Shown: in pieces, positions 16,001 to 24,055 of the stretch
Layout: every line of letters starts with the position of its first letter
Numbering within the stretch: position 1 is the stretch's first letter
Assembly: GCA_964394565.1 (NCBI GenBank)
Contig: CAYMYA010000005.1
Coordinates: 1 to 43,652, forward strand
Reading direction: 5' to 3'
Source of the DNA: CAIKHN01 sp964394565
GTDB lineage: Bacteria; Patescibacteriota; Patescibacteriia; UBA9934
Length of the DNA: 43,652 bases
The notes under the pieces: model-generated
Seen by the model: the letters and a program-made list of their open reading frames with translations, nothing else
The model's database searches: none
Told to the model about the DNA's origin: nothing
Translations under genes and position numbers: made by a program

Positions 16001-16051
16001 TGAAGATGGATTTCTGCTGTGAACGGGGTTCGCAGTAGACATCCATCTTCA
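16001..16051 (+). promoter_or_regulatory. Leader hairpin of the M41-like gene
   Basis: A perfect 11-bp outer stem (16001-16011 with 16041-16051) encloses a 9-of-11 inner stem (16014-16024 with 16028-16038). It ends where the purine-rich Shine-Dalgarno region agggagagag begins, so it could control ribosome access or stabilise the message. Confidence 0.7.
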
Positions 16052-16063
16052 GGGAGAGAGAAC

Positions 16064-16690
16064 ATGAATGATCACATCATTGGATTTTTCCAATGGCTCA
16101 GTCAGAACATGAAGATTCGGTGGCCCGGTTTTCGTCAAGTTGCGTACCACGAGGCGGCGCACGCATTGATGGCGTTCGAGATCGGTCTTCGTGTGGAGAT
16201 AGTCATTTACCCTTTGCCACTCTACGGGGGAACAACGAGGATGGTCGAAGGTGGGGCGTATTATGTTAAGAAATACGACGACATACTGAAATGTGTCGCC
16301 GTGTCATACGCCGGAATTGCGATAGACAGGGCACGATACCCGTGGACAGTATTTCTTGGCAACGAGAACGACTTTCACGGATTTTATGCCGCTGACTTCG
16401 CCATGGCTCGGACGCATGGGCGACAGTTCCTTTCCGCCCTCCCCGAAGCGTTTGGTCTCCCACAAGGGGACTATACGGTACCGGTTGCGGACGCGACCCT
16501 GGAACAGATTGTTGAACAGAAGCTCGAAGAACTGCTCGCCACCGCTCGTGCCTATGCATCGGAGTTTGTGGGACGGGAATGTCGGCGGATTGGAGCGCTT
16601 GCCGAGGAACTTCGTCAACGAGGGTATCTGTCCTACGAGGATATCCTTGAAGTGCTGCGGACCGACATGAAAGCTCACGGTAATCCATAG
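16064..16690 (+). CDS. Stand-alone FtsH-type (M41-like) metallopeptidase domain
   Basis: This 208-residue protein resembles only the C-terminal peptidase domain of FtsH. YHEAAHALMA near residue 27 is the HExxH zinc site (FtsH has HEAGHA), GNENDFHGFYAADFAMA near 103 matches the GAxNDLxxATxxA segment with the third zinc ligand Asp, and the C-terminal helices EFVGRECRRIGALAEELRQR match the end of the family. It has no membrane helix and no AAA ATPase, so it would be a soluble protease-like protein or a regulator. Start: ATG after agggagagag. It is GC-rich relative to its neighbours and has its own strong promoter, leader hairpin and terminator. Confidence 0.75.
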   Translation: MNDHIIGFFQWLSQNMKIRWPGFRQVAYHEAAHALMAFEIGLRVEIVIYPLPLYGGTTRMVEGGAYYVKKYDDILKCVAVSYAGIAIDRARYPWTVFLGNENDFHGFYAADFAMARTHGRQFLSALPEAFGLPQGDYTVPVADATLEQIVEQKLEELLATARAYASEFVGRECRRIGALAEELRQRGYLSYEDILEVLRTDMKAHGNP

Positions 16691-16737
16691 GTCGCGCACC
16701 CGCACGACGGCAGATCGGAACGCGATCATGAAGAGTC

Positions 16738-16780
16738 AGCACCCGCTGGCCGCCGTCAGTGGGTGCGCTCTTTATTTTTC
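16738..16780 (+). terminator. Terminator of the M41-like gene
   Basis: The stem agcacccgctg (16738-16748) pairs with cagtgggtg..ct (16757-16769) around a GC-rich loop, followed by the T-rich tract tttatttttc. Confidence 0.85.
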
Positions 16781-16783
16781 TCT

Positions 16784-17041
16784 ATGGATATCACAAAGAA
16801 AACATGGCGTGCGGCGGCTTGGGCGCCACTTGTGACGAGCGTGGGGTGCATTCTGATATTCCCGGCGTTTTTGGGATTAGTGTTCTTGGATCCTGGTACA
16901 ACCCCGGGGTCGCGGCACGGTGGAGTAGTATTTATTCTCGTGCTGACGGCATGGGGCAGAAGTGATAGACTGGAGGCATTCGACGAGGCGAGGATCACGT
17001 CGTTTATCGCCGTGTATCGCGGTATTGACCATCATAAGTAA
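16784..17041 (+). CDS. Small membrane protein carrying the 63-bp repeat
   Basis: This 85-residue product has two hydrophobic segments (about residues 12-35 and 48-58) separated by a polar loop DPGTTPGSRHGG, and ends GIDHHK. The loop and second segment are encoded by a 63-bp sequence repeated in the same frame in the broken oxidase gene at 18.5 kb. Its end is also related to a remnant at 17.95 kb, where the corresponding codon is CAA instead of the TAA stop, so this gene may be slightly shortened. The ATG lies after a T-rich stretch; no Shine-Dalgarno site is seen. No family recognised. Confidence 0.5.
   Translation: MDITKKTWRAAAWAPLVTSVGCILIFPAFLGLVFLDPGTTPGSRHGGVVFILVLTAWGRSDRLEAFDEARITSFIAVYRGIDHHK
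16881..16943 (+). repeat. 63-bp direct repeat, copy 1
   Basis: Identical to 18548-18610 except one base (T versus G in ggag[t/g]agta). It is read in the same frame in both places (FLDPGTTPGSRHGG). Confidence 0.95.
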
Positions 17042-17051
17042 TCATCCTTCA
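17023..17051 (+). repeat. Diverged GIDHHK repeat, copy 1
   Basis: About 29 bases starting ggtattgaccatcat match 17952-17980 with six differences, all C/T transitions and mostly synonymous in the frame GIDHHK. It ends the small membrane protein gene. Confidence 0.75.
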
Positions 17052-17065
17052 AATAAGTCAAGTTT

Positions 17066-17920
17066 ATGAAAGAATTTTTCCACACCCGAGAAGTTTCGAT
17101 GCACGAGAAGCCTCAAGAACAAGAAAAACGGTGGTCACCGAAAAGTCCATCTACTCGCCGTGCTGCGGTCATCGCTGGATTACTCACTGCGGCAGGAGTG
17201 TTAGTGGAACTTACTAGGGGTTCTAACGACAGTTCAGATTCTGCGACAAATTCTTCACCCTATGATTCCGACTCCTCGGAAGACACAGCAAAGAGACATC
17301 TTGTTGCCGTGAAGCGAGTAGCCAAATCCGTTGAACAAACTGCGAGTTTAGATAGTGACACCACTACAGAAACAGAATTGAAAAAAGAATACTTTCAGGA
17401 TATCGTCACAGGAATCGGGCCGGCACTTGAACTGGAGATAGAAAACATGCAAGCAACATGGCGAGACATTGGCTACAGCGAAGAGGACCTCAATCTCCAT
17501 AAAGATCTTTGTCATCAATACTTCGCGGAAGCAAATGTACAGACGGAAGATGGTTCATTGGCGATTGATGTGAGCATAGATTGGCGTGGGCAAAGTTCGG
17601 GCTTTAACGCTGCATATATTGAGATCAGAGCCGATGAAGCAGATATGTTGGCTCGAAATGAGAATGAAAGTAATAAGGAAAAAATTGCATCGGGATTATA
17701 CCTTGCGAAACCGTATCCTTCACAGAGTCAGATTGCAAACAATGTTCCTTTCATTGCCTCATTTGGAGAGTCTGGAACCGACATATACCTAGCTTCCGAT
17801 GAGACTGCGCAATTATTGAGCGCAGGAATTGCCAACCACATCGGAATGGAATGCCAAAGAATGTTTAACAATGACCGAACCAAAAGGGGCCGCCAAGAAG
17901 ACGCCACGAGAAATGAATAA
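17066..17920 (+). CDS. Membrane-anchored protein of unknown function
   Basis: This 284-residue product has a charged N-terminal region, one membrane helix at about residues 33-49, a Ser/Asp-rich linker (about 52-75) and an acidic outer domain with no recognised family. An alternative start at the ATG at 17099 (MHEKPQ) would shorten the cytoplasmic tail by 11 residues. It lies between two related gene tails in a region showing recombination scars; base composition is like the resident genes. Confidence 0.6.
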   Translation: MKEFFHTREVSMHEKPQEQEKRWSPKSPSTRRAAVIAGLLTAAGVLVELTRGSNDSSDSATNSSPYDSDSSEDTAKRHLVAVKRVAKSVEQTASLDSDTTTETELKKEYFQDIVTGIGPALELEIENMQATWRDIGYSEEDLNLHKDLCHQYFAEANVQTEDGSLAIDVSIDWRGQSSGFNAAYIEIRADEADMLARNENESNKEKIASGLYLAKPYPSQSQIANNVPFIASFGESGTDIYLASDETAQLLSAGIANHIGMECQRMFNNDRTKRGRQEDATRNE

Positions 17921-17951
17921 GCGTGATGGCACATGAAGATGAATAAAATTT

Positions 17952-17980
17952 CCGGCATCGACCATCACAAGCAACCATTC
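17952..17980 (+). repeat. Diverged GIDHHK repeat, copy 2 (gene-tail remnant)
   Basis: It encodes GIDHHKQPFL and then TGA in a short frame from an ATG at 17934, matching the end of the 16784 gene with synonymous changes. It is probably the leftover 3' end of a paralogous gene. Confidence 0.65.
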
Positions 17981-17982
17981 TT

Positions 17983-18630
17983 ATGAAACAAAAATATGCA
18001 CTGGTAGTTGGAGGCATCGGGCTCTCGATCATTTTCGTCGGAGCATTCTTTGCTTTCGGACGCTTTTAGAAACAAACATTGGATATCAATGTTGATGTTG
18101 CCACGCTTCCCAAGGCCACAGACACACAGATCATTGACCTCAAAGACGGCGACACCTAAAAAATGATTGCCGGATTCGTGCAAAAAGAAATTAGCAACCG
18201 TGTGTACGCCATGGTCGCGTACGATGGATCCATTCCTAATCCGGTACTGCGTGTTCCGCAGGGAGCGAGCGTCACGCTCAATTTCAAGAACGATACCGGC
18301 ATCGAGACCCTTTTGCACTCGCACGGCCTACGCATTGATAATGCATCGGATGGGACTGATTTGGTGCAGGAGACCATTCCACCAGGTGGCGAGTTCACGT
18401 ATTCGCCCTCGTTTTCGGACGCCGGGACGTATTGGTATCACCCGAACGTTTGCGAAGATCTCGCACAGGATTTGGGATTATATGGAAATTACCTCGTGAC
18501 GCCGGAAGAGGCCGGATATTGGTCGCCGGTGAATCGTGAGGTTCCTTTGTTCTTGGATCCTGGTACAACCCCGGGGTCGCGGCACGGTGGAGGAGTATTT
18601 ATTCTCGTGCACGCATTTCATCTCGGTTGA
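17983..18630 (+). pseudogene. Broken multicopper oxidase (N-terminal cupredoxin part)
   Basis: One continuous reading frame runs from the ATG at 17983 through two internal stops (TAG at 18067, TAA at 18157). It starts with a membrane helix (VVGGIGLSIIFVGAFFAF), then DLKDGDT, the substrate-side cupredoxin IPNPVLRVPQGASVTLNF, LHSHG with copper-ligand histidines, TYWYHPN, LGLYGNYLV and NREVPLFLD. The second His of the usual WYHPH motif is Asn here. After NREVPLFLD the sequence switches to the 63-bp repeat and stops, so at least two thirds of the enzyme is missing. The part after the second stop (18163-18630) is open but would lack the anchor. Decay is the simplest reading. Confidence 0.85.
18548..18610 (+). 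repeat. 63-bp direct repeat, copy 2
   Basis: Same sequence as 16881-16943 with one mismatch. It marks the point where the oxidase frame loses homology to its family and runs into a short unrelated tail. Confidence 0.95.
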
Positions 18631-18683
18631 GGATAGCAGACGTCTCATGCTACATTACGTGCAATCATACGTCATAATGTTTT

Positions 18684-19565
18684 ATGGAGCGTGGTCCAAG
18701 AGGTTCCGAGATGTCTTCTGAGGCTCGAGCGGTATTGCGTGCGCCGGAGCAGGCATTTGATAGTTCTCTAGAAGAGGCGGAGGAGCAAAGTCGTAGGGTG
18801 ATTGCACGACTCGTAGCCCGAGGAGAAACGTTGCGCACCAACAAGTGTGCAGAGTTCACAACGATGGAAACTGGGGGACACGCGCCACCAGGTATACAGA
18901 TTGTTTGGCCAGCGCCTGATAGCGCGTATGTCCTTCGCCTCGTGCCATATGCCGAGGGTCGAGGCGTCGAACAGGGGGTATTTGGGTATTCTGGTGAGTA
19001 CGGTCCCGCTGAGAGGCATGGCGCGCAGTATGAGTTTACGCACAAAAGTGGATTACAAGAACTCTTTGGCGTTCCTCATGATATTGAGGTCATTTTTGTA
19101 CCAACAAGGAATCGTTGGGCGGTTGAAACTACTGGCGACCCTACAACGACTGCGATATTTGGCGCGAACGCCAGAAAAATGTACCTCGGACTCGGGTTTC
19201 TTTTTCTTGGTAGGGAATGGATGCATATTGGTGCTCATGAAGCGGGACATTTACCCAATAATCATGATGAAAATTCAGCATGGCAGATTGCGAATGCTCA
19301 GTACGCTACAATGCATCGCCCGAGAAAGGCTGATATTCTCGCAGGGCGAGAAGATGGTCGTTTTGGATTGCTCAAGCAGCCGATTTCCACTTCTTATGGG
19401 AGTACGCCGAGAATTGGGGATATCACCAAGTACGGTTTAGTATCACATGCTGCTGCGGGGCAGGCAAGAATTCCTTCTCAGTGGAATGGTCCGGAGATTT
19501 TGCAGGATTTTCGAAAAATCATCACCGCAGCCGATGAAGCCTATATGCACTTCATCGGTCGGTAG
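18684..19565 (+). CDS. Putative HEXXH zinc metalloprotein
   Basis: This 293-residue protein has a helical, charged N-terminal third and a C-terminal half with HIGAHEAGHLPNNHDENSAW near residues 182-201. HEAGH is a zinc-peptidase motif, and the downstream HDEN could supply a third ligand. No membrane helix is obvious apart from a hydrophobic stretch (YLGLGFLFLG) just before the motif. The family was not recognised. A CATAAT box (18674-18679) lies close to the ATG at 18684; a second in-frame ATG at 18711 has agagg upstream and is a reasonable alternative start. The peptidase role is inferred from the motif alone. Confidence 0.65.
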   Translation: MERGPRGSEMSSEARAVLRAPEQAFDSSLEEAEEQSRRVIARLVARGETLRTNKCAEFTTMETGGHAPPGIQIVWPAPDSAYVLRLVPYAEGRGVEQGVFGYSGEYGPAERHGAQYEFTHKSGLQELFGVPHDIEVIFVPTRNRWAVETTGDPTTTAIFGANARKMYLGLGFLFLGREWMHIGAHEAGHLPNNHDENSAWQIANAQYATMHRPRKADILAGREDGRFGLLKQPISTSYGSTPRIGDITKYGLVSHAAAGQARIPSQWNGPEILQDFRKIITAADEAYMHFIGR

Positions 19566-19606
19566 TGTTTCGAAAACATGGAGTGTCCCTATCGTGGCGA
19601 GGTGTG

Positions 19607-19612
19607 TATACT
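19607..19612 (+). promoter_or_regulatory. -10 box before the 19.6 kb gene
   Basis: TATACT lies 17 bases before the ATG at 19629. It favours that start over the in-frame ATG at 19578. Confidence 0.5.
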
Positions 19613-19628
19613 CAGTGTAGCGAGATTT

Positions 19629-20252
19629 ATGATTGATGCACTTATGGACATGCTTCCTCCTGATTTTCCCGTCATCGGCATCGTTCTCATTATTGGGTTT
19701 ATTTTTTCAATATTTTACGCTATTTTCCGCGGACTTTTTCTTTTTCGCGCCATGCGTCGACTCATCAAGAATTTGCAAACGAGTGGGTTTGTACGCGTCG
19801 ACGGTGAGGCGTCGCGTTCCCCGTGGTATATACAGCGGTCATGGCCGTTACCTGTCTTTTTTCGGTTTGAACTTCGAAAAGAACATCATGGGAATGAGGG
19901 GCCGGCATCGAGAGTACGTACTGGAGCGTTATACATTCCAGTTGCTACATCGCGCACCTCTGAGGATGTTCTACGTCTGCTCCTAAAAACAGAATCGTGG
20001 GTTCTGCGCGGTGAAGCGATGGTGACGAACGTTTTCCTTGGTTGGTTACAACGCGTTTTTCCGAACCCGAAACATATTCTTGAATCCGCTGGGAGGATCA
20101 CGGTGTATGCTCCGGAAATATTACCAACGATGTTGCGAGAACACTTGCCCACGTCAACGACGATGATAATCCGCTACGGTGTTTCTCCCCGGTTAACCCC
20201 CGAGGCATTGCGTCATATCGTTGAATATATTTATACTACAATTCATCAATAA
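19629..20252 (+). CDS. Membrane-anchored protein of unknown function
   Basis: This 207-residue protein has one strong membrane helix (about residues 14-40, VIGIVLIIGFIFSIFYAIF) followed by a basic, mostly soluble domain rich in Arg and hydrophobic segments. No catalytic motif or family recognised. A 17-residue longer form from 19578 is open but would begin upstream of the TATACT box. Only 8 bases separate it from the next small membrane protein gene. Confidence 0.65.
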   Translation: MIDALMDMLPPDFPVIGIVLIIGFIFSIFYAIFRGLFLFRAMRRLIKNLQTSGFVRVDGEASRSPWYIQRSWPLPVFFRFELRKEHHGNEGPASRVRTGALYIPVATSRTSEDVLRLLLKTESWVLRGEAMVTNVFLGWLQRVFPNPKHILESAGRITVYAPEILPTMLREHLPTSTTMIIRYGVSPRLTPEALRHIVEYIYTTIHQ

Positions 20253-20260
20253 TTATACAT

Positions 20261-20566
20261 ATGTCATCAACGCTTTCCTCAACGCACCGAGTACTTCGAA
20301 CACGTCTTTGGCAGGCGAGTGCAGTAGCATTCGGAGTATTTCTTCTGGACATGTTCGTTCTTCGACAGGGATCGTTTTTCACTGATGTATTTCTTTTTGT
20401 ATTTGGTGCCACGATGGTCGTGGACGGTTATGCAAGTATTTTGGAACAGCGCTTCCAATATTTTGGCCTCACGATGACAGGACGTTTTGCGCAAATTGCC
20501 GGTGGAATTATTGTGATGGTCGGTGCGGTGCTTACGATAACAGGATTTTCCTCGTTAGTGTTTTAA
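20261..20566 (+). CDS. Small membrane protein, three predicted helices
   Basis: This 101-residue product has hydrophobic segments at about residues 17-30, 38-55 and 78-98 and a polar loop. No family recognised. It follows the previous gene closely and ends directly against the convergent 674-residue repeat protein gene (stops are adjacent, with no intergenic terminator). Confidence 0.65.
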   Translation: MSSTLSSTHRVLRTRLWQASAVAFGVFLLDMFVLRQGSFFTDVFLFVFGATMVVDGYASILEQRFQYFGLTMTGRFAQIAGGIIVMVGAVLTITGFSSLVF

Positions 20567-22591
20567 TTATTCCTTGCGTTCCTTAGGTATGTATTCATCT
20601 GGCCAGATCATCGTTCCGAGTTTGTCGTGTGCTGATCGAGATGAAAACTTGAAATCTGGAAAGCCTAATTTCCTTGCAATTGCCGTGAGGCCGAGCCCGT
20701 CAATTTCTATTTGATCTGTTTTTGATGTACTGAGCTCTCGCCATTGTGTGGGGGTGAATCGCTCTTGTATTAGGGATATCCATCCTTCACGAGTGCGCTC
20801 TGAGCGTTCGGTGGCGGTGTGCACTATTGGATCATCAGGCCAAACAAGCTTTGCGATAGCGAGGCGTGCCGCATCGTTGTGTCGCATAGAATCTTCAAAT
20901 ATTCCACGGACTATGGCACCGAATTTTTTCTTTCGAACCGTAAGATTCAGGTAGCTCCCCGTAAACCAATGCTCCGGTGTGTATGTTTCGCGTATTGCGT
21001 GTATCCAGTCATCGCGATCCATAGCTACGTTCTGAAGCGCTTCGTGGATTTGAAGATCTTCCGGCCAAATATGTGCAGCAAATTGCAATCGCGCAATAAT
21101 ATGGGAGTGTATTTCGTCTTTTATTCCGCAAACTTTTGCGATCGCTGGAAGCGTTCGCCCGTCGATACGTTTTTTCCAGAGTTCATCACCATTTTTTGTT
21201 TTGAGAAATCGATCGGGAGTGAGTTGTGCACGCAAGATGTCATACCACTCTGCCGCAGTTCTGTTTTCCACGTTAATTTCATTTTTGATCAATGCACTGT
21301 CTGGAAAAAGTGCTTGGCCAAGGAGAAGCCGCTGCTTGGTATTACTGATGACATTCCGTATGCCGAATGCTCCACCGATGGCGGTGAGTTTTGCGGTTGT
21401 GCCCGGTATGGTTAAGCGTAGTGCTTGACGTGGCGTGAGAGCGATCCACTGTTCTGGTGTTATCGAGGCGTGGACGAGTGCCCTCCATTCGTCTGTTGTT
21501 CGGTCTCGTCGAAGAAGTCGATCTTCATAATGTTCTCGTGCTTGTACATATGCTTGCCGGAGCCCTTCATGATCAGGCCATACCCAAAGCCCAAGAAGAA
21601 TACGACATTCTTTATAGCGAATATAATCTCCCATTCCTAGTGGCGTGCGTAGTGAATACATTGTGTGCCCATCGATGAGCCGAAGATCGATAAATGTATT
21701 CCATTCCATGTCGAGCCATTCCTCGGGAGTGAAACGTGATGCGACGACATCAATAAAGGCATTGCGGATGCGCATGATTTCTTTGACATCGTATTTTTCA
21801 CGTTTTCCCGTTGCCTTGCCCCCCCAGGGGTCTTCTTGTGTGAGGAGACTGATCATGTTGTCTCGCCACATTGACCCCCTTGGTACCATTCTCGCTTGAA
21901 AGACTTGGCTGCTTAGTAAGTCCCTTTTTCCATAATCTTTCAAAATATTATCCGGTATTGCGCCGTGAATAACGTAGGTTCCCTCCTCTAATTGATTGCA
22001 CATAAGCACCGTTCTCTCAAGACGGGGAATTTCTACTTTGATGTACGATTCTTGTCGTATCATGTCGGGTTCGGGTGGATCGCATTCGGTGACGATAATG
22101 TCATCAGTAAAAATGTCATGTTCTTTGAGAAGCTGAATAAATTCTTCGACGATTTTGTCAAATCTTATCTCAAAGGTTCCAGGCCCTGCGGTGATTGCTC
22201 GCCCTTTGTCATGAGCGTTTGGCCGGAGAAATATTCCCTGAACTCTTCTATACAAAAATACCTGATCTTTTCGTTGCAGCGTATCTTGAATACGATTTTT
22301 CAGTGATTGAACAGCGACGCCGATCGTTGCCTCAATATCTAAGGGGTCGTCTGGAGTAAATTGCAGTGCTGCCTCAGTTTCTTGTTCCATTATTGTGCCG
22401 GAGAAACCTTGTTTTCGTATAAAGTCTTCCCATGCCTGAAGCTGAGCGATGAGATGAGCATACGTTTCCTCGGCGCCATCATAGTGCTTTGCGGCTTGAA
22501 GCGCAGTGTTCCGAAGCTCGCAATATCTCTCTACTAATGTATCGAATTTGCTCTCGTCTTGTTTATCGGGAGCGGCTTCGTGTTCGAACAT
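20567..22591 (-). CDS. Large repeat protein with five WPDD-type repeats
   Basis: This 674-residue soluble protein has no signal or membrane helix. The first about 280 residues form a non-repetitive, charged region. From about residue 283 to the end run five imperfect repeats of about 60-75 residues. Each has an element like W..li...fTPe.W, a middle part L.idG..l.aIa...Gi, and an ending l..iWPdd (WVWPDH, ALFPDS, HIWPED, KLVWPDD, TMIWPDEY). The middle part resembles a small helix-turn-helix, suggesting nucleic-acid or protein binding, but this is inference. No known family recognised. The ATG follows a TAGAAT/TAATAT stretch closely, as with other resident genes. Confidence 0.75.
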   Translation of the reverse strand: MFEHEAAPDKQDESKFDTLVERYCELRNTALQAAKHYDGAEETYAHLIAQLQAWEDFIRKQGFSGTIMEQETEAALQFTPDDPLDIEATIGVAVQSLKNRIQDTLQRKDQVFLYRRVQGIFLRPNAHDKGRAITAGPGTFEIRFDKIVEEFIQLLKEHDIFTDDIIVTECDPPEPDMIRQESYIKVEIPRLERTVLMCNQLEEGTYVIHGAIPDNILKDYGKRDLLSSQVFQARMVPRGSMWRDNMISLLTQEDPWGGKATGKREKYDVKEIMRIRNAFIDVVASRFTPEEWLDMEWNTFIDLRLIDGHTMYSLRTPLGMGDYIRYKECRILLGLWVWPDHEGLRQAYVQAREHYEDRLLRRDRTTDEWRALVHASITPEQWIALTPRQALRLTIPGTTAKLTAIGGAFGIRNVISNTKQRLLLGQALFPDSALIKNEINVENRTAAEWYDILRAQLTPDRFLKTKNGDELWKKRIDGRTLPAIAKVCGIKDEIHSHIIARLQFAAHIWPEDLQIHEALQNVAMDRDDWIHAIRETYTPEHWFTGSYLNLTVRKKKFGAIVRGIFEDSMRHNDAARLAIAKLVWPDDPIVHTATERSERTREGWISLIQERFTPTQWRELSTSKTDQIEIDGLGLTAIARKLGFPDFKFSSRSAHDKLGTMIWPDEYIPKERKE

Positions 22592-22754
22592 ATATTATTC
22601 TAGAATTTCCCTGGTGATTTTAACACATCATACTCGATATTTGTACAGACTGAAAAACTTGACGAGGGTGTGTACGTGTATTTGTCGGTGTGTACCTATC
22701 GTGTTACCTTGTACGCTATACACTGTTTCGCTTCAGCAGTGATACGCGTCAAAT
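22592..22754. promoter_or_regulatory. Divergent intergenic region
   Basis: This 163-base gap separates divergent genes. It holds ggtgtgtac twice (near 22656 and 22688), a TTGACG near 22650 and TATACA near 22718. Promoters for both sides probably lie here, but none reaches a confident -35/-10 pair. Confidence 0.35.
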
Positions 22755-23459
22755 ATGTCGAAGGTTGTTGCGGTGCGGGGAACTGATTCTGTAGCTCTTT
22801 TGCGGGAGGCAATTGAATCCTTGGGACTGGAATTCGTGGATTTCGTAAAAGCGGCAACATCGATTGGTGTTGTTTCAATGGTATCGTCTGAAGTTACTCA
22901 GGTTCTTGTTGACGCGATTCGTTTTCATTCCCGCACGCCAATTCATGTTCTTGAGCCGAACGACGAAGGTGATGTTCGTGAAGGATCGATTGTACGGGAA
23001 GTCGTTCCCGAGGCACCGTTGCGCATGCCTATTCGTCGCCCACGTTCGATGTTGGATGCTGATGTTGTCATTGTACTTGTGCCGATGGTTGCGCAGAAGG
23101 ATCGCAGGACATCGCTCAGTATCGAGCAATATCTCTTTCAAACATGGTACGTTCCGGAACGTAAAGCTCCTGAGGGGTTTGTGCGGACGCATGCACCGTG
23201 GCTGGAGGGCGGGTTACGCGATATCGTGCTTGCAGATTTGTACTCCCAACGGCCAATAACACTTGCATTGTTGGACGGAACCGAAACGGCAGGCGTTTTT
23301 TTGGCGGGATTTGATGCCGTTGCGGTTGATGCGGTTGGGTTGCGTATGCATGATATTGACCCAGAACGCGTAGGGTATTTGTGCGCGCTTGCGGAACAAG
23401 GGCTAGGCGTGTGTACGCTTTCGAAGATTGATGTTCCACTTGGGATTATTTCGCGGTAG
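22755..23459 (+). CDS. DUF362-like protein
   Basis: The C-terminal part of this 234-residue protein, FLAGFDAVAVDAVGLRMHDI followed by GLG, matches the conserved end of DUF362 proteins (DPVAVDAVGxxxMGIDP...GLG). The N-terminal half, with SIGVVSM and DADVVIVLVP, also fits. DUF362 proteins are often linked to iron-sulfur clusters, but no CxxC ferredoxin motif is present here. Function unknown. The next gene begins 34 bases downstream on the same strand. Confidence 0.65.
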   Translation: MSKVVAVRGTDSVALLREAIESLGLEFVDFVKAATSIGVVSMVSSEVTQVLVDAIRFHSRTPIHVLEPNDEGDVREGSIVREVVPEAPLRMPIRRPRSMLDADVVIVLVPMVAQKDRRTSLSIEQYLFQTWYVPERKAPEGFVRTHAPWLEGGLRDIVLADLYSQRPITLALLDGTETAGVFLAGFDAVAVDAVGLRMHDIDPERVGYLCALAEQGLGVCTLSKIDVPLGIISR

Positions 23460-23493
23460 AATTTGTGTATTCATGCTTTAGTTTTTCTGGCGT

Positions 23494-23982
23494 ATGGCGA
23501 CATGTATATTTCCGGGCAGATTTCAGCCATTTCATGAAGGTCACCTGCTGGTGGTTCAGGGAATGATGAAAATCCATGGGAATGCGACGATTGTGATTTG
23601 TGATGGAAAGCACGAACGGGGCGCAGATCATCCGTTTACCATTGCCCAGCGCCGCGAGATGATTAGTGCTGCACTACTTTCGGCAGATATTACGGATGCT
23701 ACGATTGTGGACGCGACCGATCGGCCGACGCACGGAGAATGGGTCGATGCCGTCATGGATGCCGCGGGACACCCACAGGATCCGTTGATATGGAGTGGCA
23801 AGGAGGACGTGCGTGCGATGTTTGAAGAAAAGGGGATCCCAACAAAAAAGATTGTTCCCGTGCCGGGTATTGATGGAGATGTTCTGCGTGCGGCAATTGC
23901 AGCAGGTGATATCAATGCAGTTCGCGCCAAACTTCCTGCTGGCGCGATTGATGTCGTTATGACGGTTATGGAGCAACGGTAA
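23494..23982 (+). CDS. Nucleotidyltransferase of the cytidylyltransferase/NMNAT family
   Basis: This 162-residue protein begins CIFPGRFQPFHEGHLL (residues 4-19) with the HxGH ATP-binding signature of the nucleotidylyl transferase superfamily. A C-terminal IDGDVLRAAIAAGD occupies the position of the ISGTxIR motif. Size and motifs are closest to archaeal-type nicotinamide-mononucleotide adenylyltransferases, so a role in NAD synthesis is plausible; other adenylyl- or cytidylyltransferases cannot be excluded. Confidence 0.78.
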   Translation: MATCIFPGRFQPFHEGHLLVVQGMMKIHGNATIVICDGKHERGADHPFTIAQRREMISAALLSADITDATIVDATDRPTHGEWVDAVMDAAGHPQDPLIWSGKEDVRAMFEEKGIPTKKIVPVPGIDGDVLRAAIAAGDINAVRAKLPAGAIDVVMTVMEQR

Positions 23983-24009
23983 CATGGGTGAGTGACATAT
24001 TGCCCACCA

Positions 24010-24036
24010 AAAACCGAGCCGTTTGGGCTCGGTTTT
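24010..24036. terminator. Bidirectional terminator
   Basis: A perfect 11-bp stem aaaaccgagcc/ggctcggtttt with loop gtttg lies between the convergent NMNAT-like and SPFH genes. Confidence 0.9.
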
Positions 24037-24055
24037 GTGGAGCTGGTGCTGTACA

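Noticed and set aside
18067..18159. Stop-codon recoding to explain the broken oxidase frame
   Set aside because: Two different stops (TAG and TAA) would both need recoding, many genes here end in TAA and TAG normally, and a copper ligand and the C-terminal part are also lost. Pseudogene decay is simpler.
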